From: Oscillospiraceae bacterium
GTDB lineage: Bacteria > Bacillota > Clostridia > Oscillospirales > Ruminococcaceae
Direction of reading: 5' to 3'
Length of the DNA stretch: 6,287 nucleotides
Assembly: GCA_029098085.1 (NCBI GenBank)
Contig: JAQXNQ010000132.1
Coordinates: forward strand, 1-6,287
Part shown: positions 5,166 through 6,287 of the stretch, piece by piece
Numbering within the stretch: position 1 is the stretch's first letter
How the letters are laid out: every line of letters starts with the position of its first letter
Position numbers and translations under genes: made by a program
The notes under the pieces: model-generated
Database searches by the model: none
Told to the model about the DNA's origin: nothing
Seen by the model: only the letters and a program-made list of their open reading frames with translations

Positions 5166-5722
5166 CAGAAGGACAGGCCGCCATCCACCAGCCGCTGGGT
5201 CTTCAAAACCGCGATCTGGGTCTTGGCGTCCCGGATCTCACCGGCCATGACCTGCTCCACCAGCTCGGACAGGGGCACCCGCTCCAGCGAAAGGAATTCC
5301 CCTTCGTCCAGATGCTGCTCCGAAAAGGTCAGCCCGGTGGCCAGATAAACCCGGATGATCTCATCGTCATAGGCCGGGGTGGGATAGATATTTCCAAGGA
5401 AGGTCCAGTTGGCCGCCTCGGCGCCCACCTCTTCCATCAGCTCCCGCTTTCCGCAGGCCAGCGGATCCTCGCCGTATTCCAGCTTGCCGGCGGGAATCTC
5501 GGTGATCACCGCCGCGTAAGGGTACCGGCACTGCCGCACCACCATGACGGTGCCGTCGCTGAGCAGCGGCAAAATGCCCACGCCGCCGGGATGATGGATG
5601 ACCTCCCGCATGGCGGGCCTGCCGTCGGGCAGCGTCACCTGATCTCTGTACAGCTTGACGATCCGTCCGTCATACAGCTGCTCTGAGGAGACCTTTGTCT
5701 CCAGAAGGTTTTTTTCATCCAT
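5165..5722 (-). CDS. Nudix hydrolase, ADP-ribose pyrophosphatase type
   Basis: This 185-residue cytosolic enzyme very probably cleaves ADP-ribose, or a similar nucleoside diphosphate linked to another group, into AMP and ribose 5-phosphate. The Nudix box is complete: G79 with five residues to E85, then REL-MEEVGA (Arg 93, Glu 94, Glu 97, Glu 98, Gly 100), which coordinates the divalent metal. Features of the NudF-like group are HPGGVGILPLL before the catalytic domain, QCRYPYAAVITEIPAGKLE, and NIYPTPAYDDE after the box, where a proline-rich segment is usual. The length is typical. The ATG at 5722 has GGAAAGGA (5732-5739) 9 bases upstream. It follows the GtrA gene by 28 bases and overlaps the start of the QueG-like gene by one base, so the three form an operon. 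The exact substrate is inferred. Confidence 0.93.
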   Translation of the reverse strand: MDEKNLLETKVSSEQLYDGRIVKLYRDQVTLPDGRPAMREVIHHPGGVGILPLLSDGTVMVVRQCRYPYAAVITEIPAGKLEYGEDPLACGKRELMEEVGAEAANWTFLGNIYPTPAYDDEIIRVYLATGLTFSEQHLDEGEFLSLERVPLSELVEQVMAGEIRDAKTQIAVLKTQRLVDGGLSF

Positions 5723-5750
5723 AATACGACATCCTTTCCGGTTTTCGCTT

Positions 5751-6203
5751 TTATCTGCCGGTTTCCGAAGGGCCCTTTTTCCGGAAGATCACCAGCTTGC
5801 TGGCCACATAATTGAAGATCACCACAAAAACGTTGGATAGCAGCTTGACAATCCGGCTGTCGAAGCCCAGCCAGTCGGCAAAAATCCACATAAAGCAAAG
5901 ATCCAGCACCCCGGACAGCGCCCGGGCCGCGAAAAAAGAGCCCATCTCCAGCAGAAGCGCCCGCCCGCCGGTGACCCTGGAATTGAAGACAAACCTCCGG
6001 TTGGTCAGATAGGCAAACAGCACCGACAGAATCCACGCCGCCGCCACCGGCACGGTGGACGTCTCAAAAAAGGGCGCCAGTACCCACCAGGCCAGATAAT
6101 TGACCGCTGTGGTCAGTACGCCGAAGATCAGATACAGGAGCAGCTCCCGGTATTTTTGCAGCAGTCTGCGCAGAGCCTCCACTTGGTTCGCCGCCTTTCT
6201 CAT
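5751..6203 (-). CDS. GtrA family membrane protein
   Basis: This 150-residue integral membrane protein has four predicted transmembrane segments, near residues 21-43, 51-67, 83-109 and 117-138, with a basic cytoplasmic tail (FRKKGPSETGR). Family marks are the YLIFGVLTTAVNYLAWW segment, SVLFAYLTNRRFVFNS after the second helix, and NVFVVIFNYVASKLVIFRKK at the end. GtrA proteins are thought to help move polyprenyl-phosphate-linked sugars across the cytoplasmic membrane for modification of surface polymers. No glycosyltransferase is seen here, though one could lie beyond the right edge. The ATG at 6203 lacks a good ribosome binding site. The GTG at 6182 has AAAGG 11 bases upstream and would give a 143-residue protein, so the start is uncertain. 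It is the first gene in view of the operon with the Nudix and QueG-like genes. Confidence 0.92.
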   Translation of the reverse strand: MRKAANQVEALRRLLQKYRELLLYLIFGVLTTAVNYLAWWVLAPFFETSTVPVAAAWILSVLFAYLTNRRFVFNSRVTGGRALLLEMGSFFAARALSGVLDLCFMWIFADWLGFDSRIVKLLSNVFVVIFNYVASKLVIFRKKGPSETGR

Positions 6204-6214
6204 CGGATGTCTCT

Positions 6215-6243
6215 ATGGTAACACAAAAAGGCCGTTTCGTCCA
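6215..6243 (-). promoter_or_regulatory. Possible promoter for the GtrA-Nudix-QueG-like operon
   Basis: The minus strand has TGGACG (6243-6238, four of six -35 matches), a 17-base spacer ending in TGT, and TACCAT (6220-6215, four of six -10 matches). The predicted start near 6208 would leave only about 5 bases before the ATG at 6203, but about 26 bases before the alternative GTG at 6182. The match is weak, and a promoter beyond the right edge is equally possible. Confidence 0.35.
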
Positions 6244-6287
6244 GAAAAAGCCTGTGACAAAAGTGAAAATTCTCACCAGACCGCCCG

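Noticed and set aside
4107..5348. 413-codon plus-strand open frame over the QueG-like and Nudix genes
   Set aside because: It spans the coding regions of two well-supported minus-strand genes and a promoter. Its composition is typical of an antisense frame.
6064..6276. 70-codon minus-strand frame at the right edge
   Set aside because: It overlaps the GtrA coding region in another frame and shows no family features.

Overview
The window looks like chromosomal DNA from a fairly GC-rich member of the Clostridia, possibly an Oscillospiraceae-type gut bacterium. The reasons are strong AGGAGG-type ribosome binding sites, TTGACA/TATAAT promoters, a yceD-rpmF pair with the Firmicutes-style zinc-ribbon L32, and a PDZ/radical SAM protein of the DUF512 family that is typical of Clostridia. 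The placement is an inference from gene content. No rRNA, tRNA, IS element, CRISPR array or phage gene was found.

Layout. (1) Positions 1-1875, all minus strand: a strong promoter (1904-1933) drives yceD (DUF177) and rpmF (ribosomal protein L32). An intrinsic terminator follows, and directly after it comes a DUF512 radical SAM gene that runs off the left edge. (2) Positions 1876-2387 are a 512-base gap. It holds the yceD promoter, a plus-strand terminator-like hairpin with no matching gene, a cluster of TTTTCMACM words, GGAA/TTCC dyads, and the promoter of the next gene. (3) Positions 2388-3449, plus strand: one monocistronic Gfo/Idh/MocA oxidoreductase, ending in a strong terminator. (4) Positions 3555-3998, minus strand: a small orphan protein with a probable flavodoxin-like fold. 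It has its own promoter, its own terminator and a leader that contains a four-codon mini-cistron. (5) Positions 4347-6203, minus strand: an apparent operon of a GtrA-family membrane protein, a Nudix ADP-ribose pyrophosphatase-like hydrolase and a short QueG-like iron-sulfur protein. The last two overlap by one base as TGATG.

How the genes relate. yceD and rpmF belong to ribosome production: L32 is a 50S protein and YceD is linked to 23S rRNA accumulation. The GtrA/Nudix/QueG-like set has no obvious single pathway; a housekeeping mix of lipid-linked sugar handling, nucleotide sanitation and possibly tRNA queuosine maturation is the plainest reading. No convincing new multi-gene system is visible. 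The most unusual items are the short QueG-like protein, the mini-cistron before the flavodoxin-like gene, the possible divergent short transcript behind the yceD promoter, and the terminator placed in the leader of the radical SAM gene.
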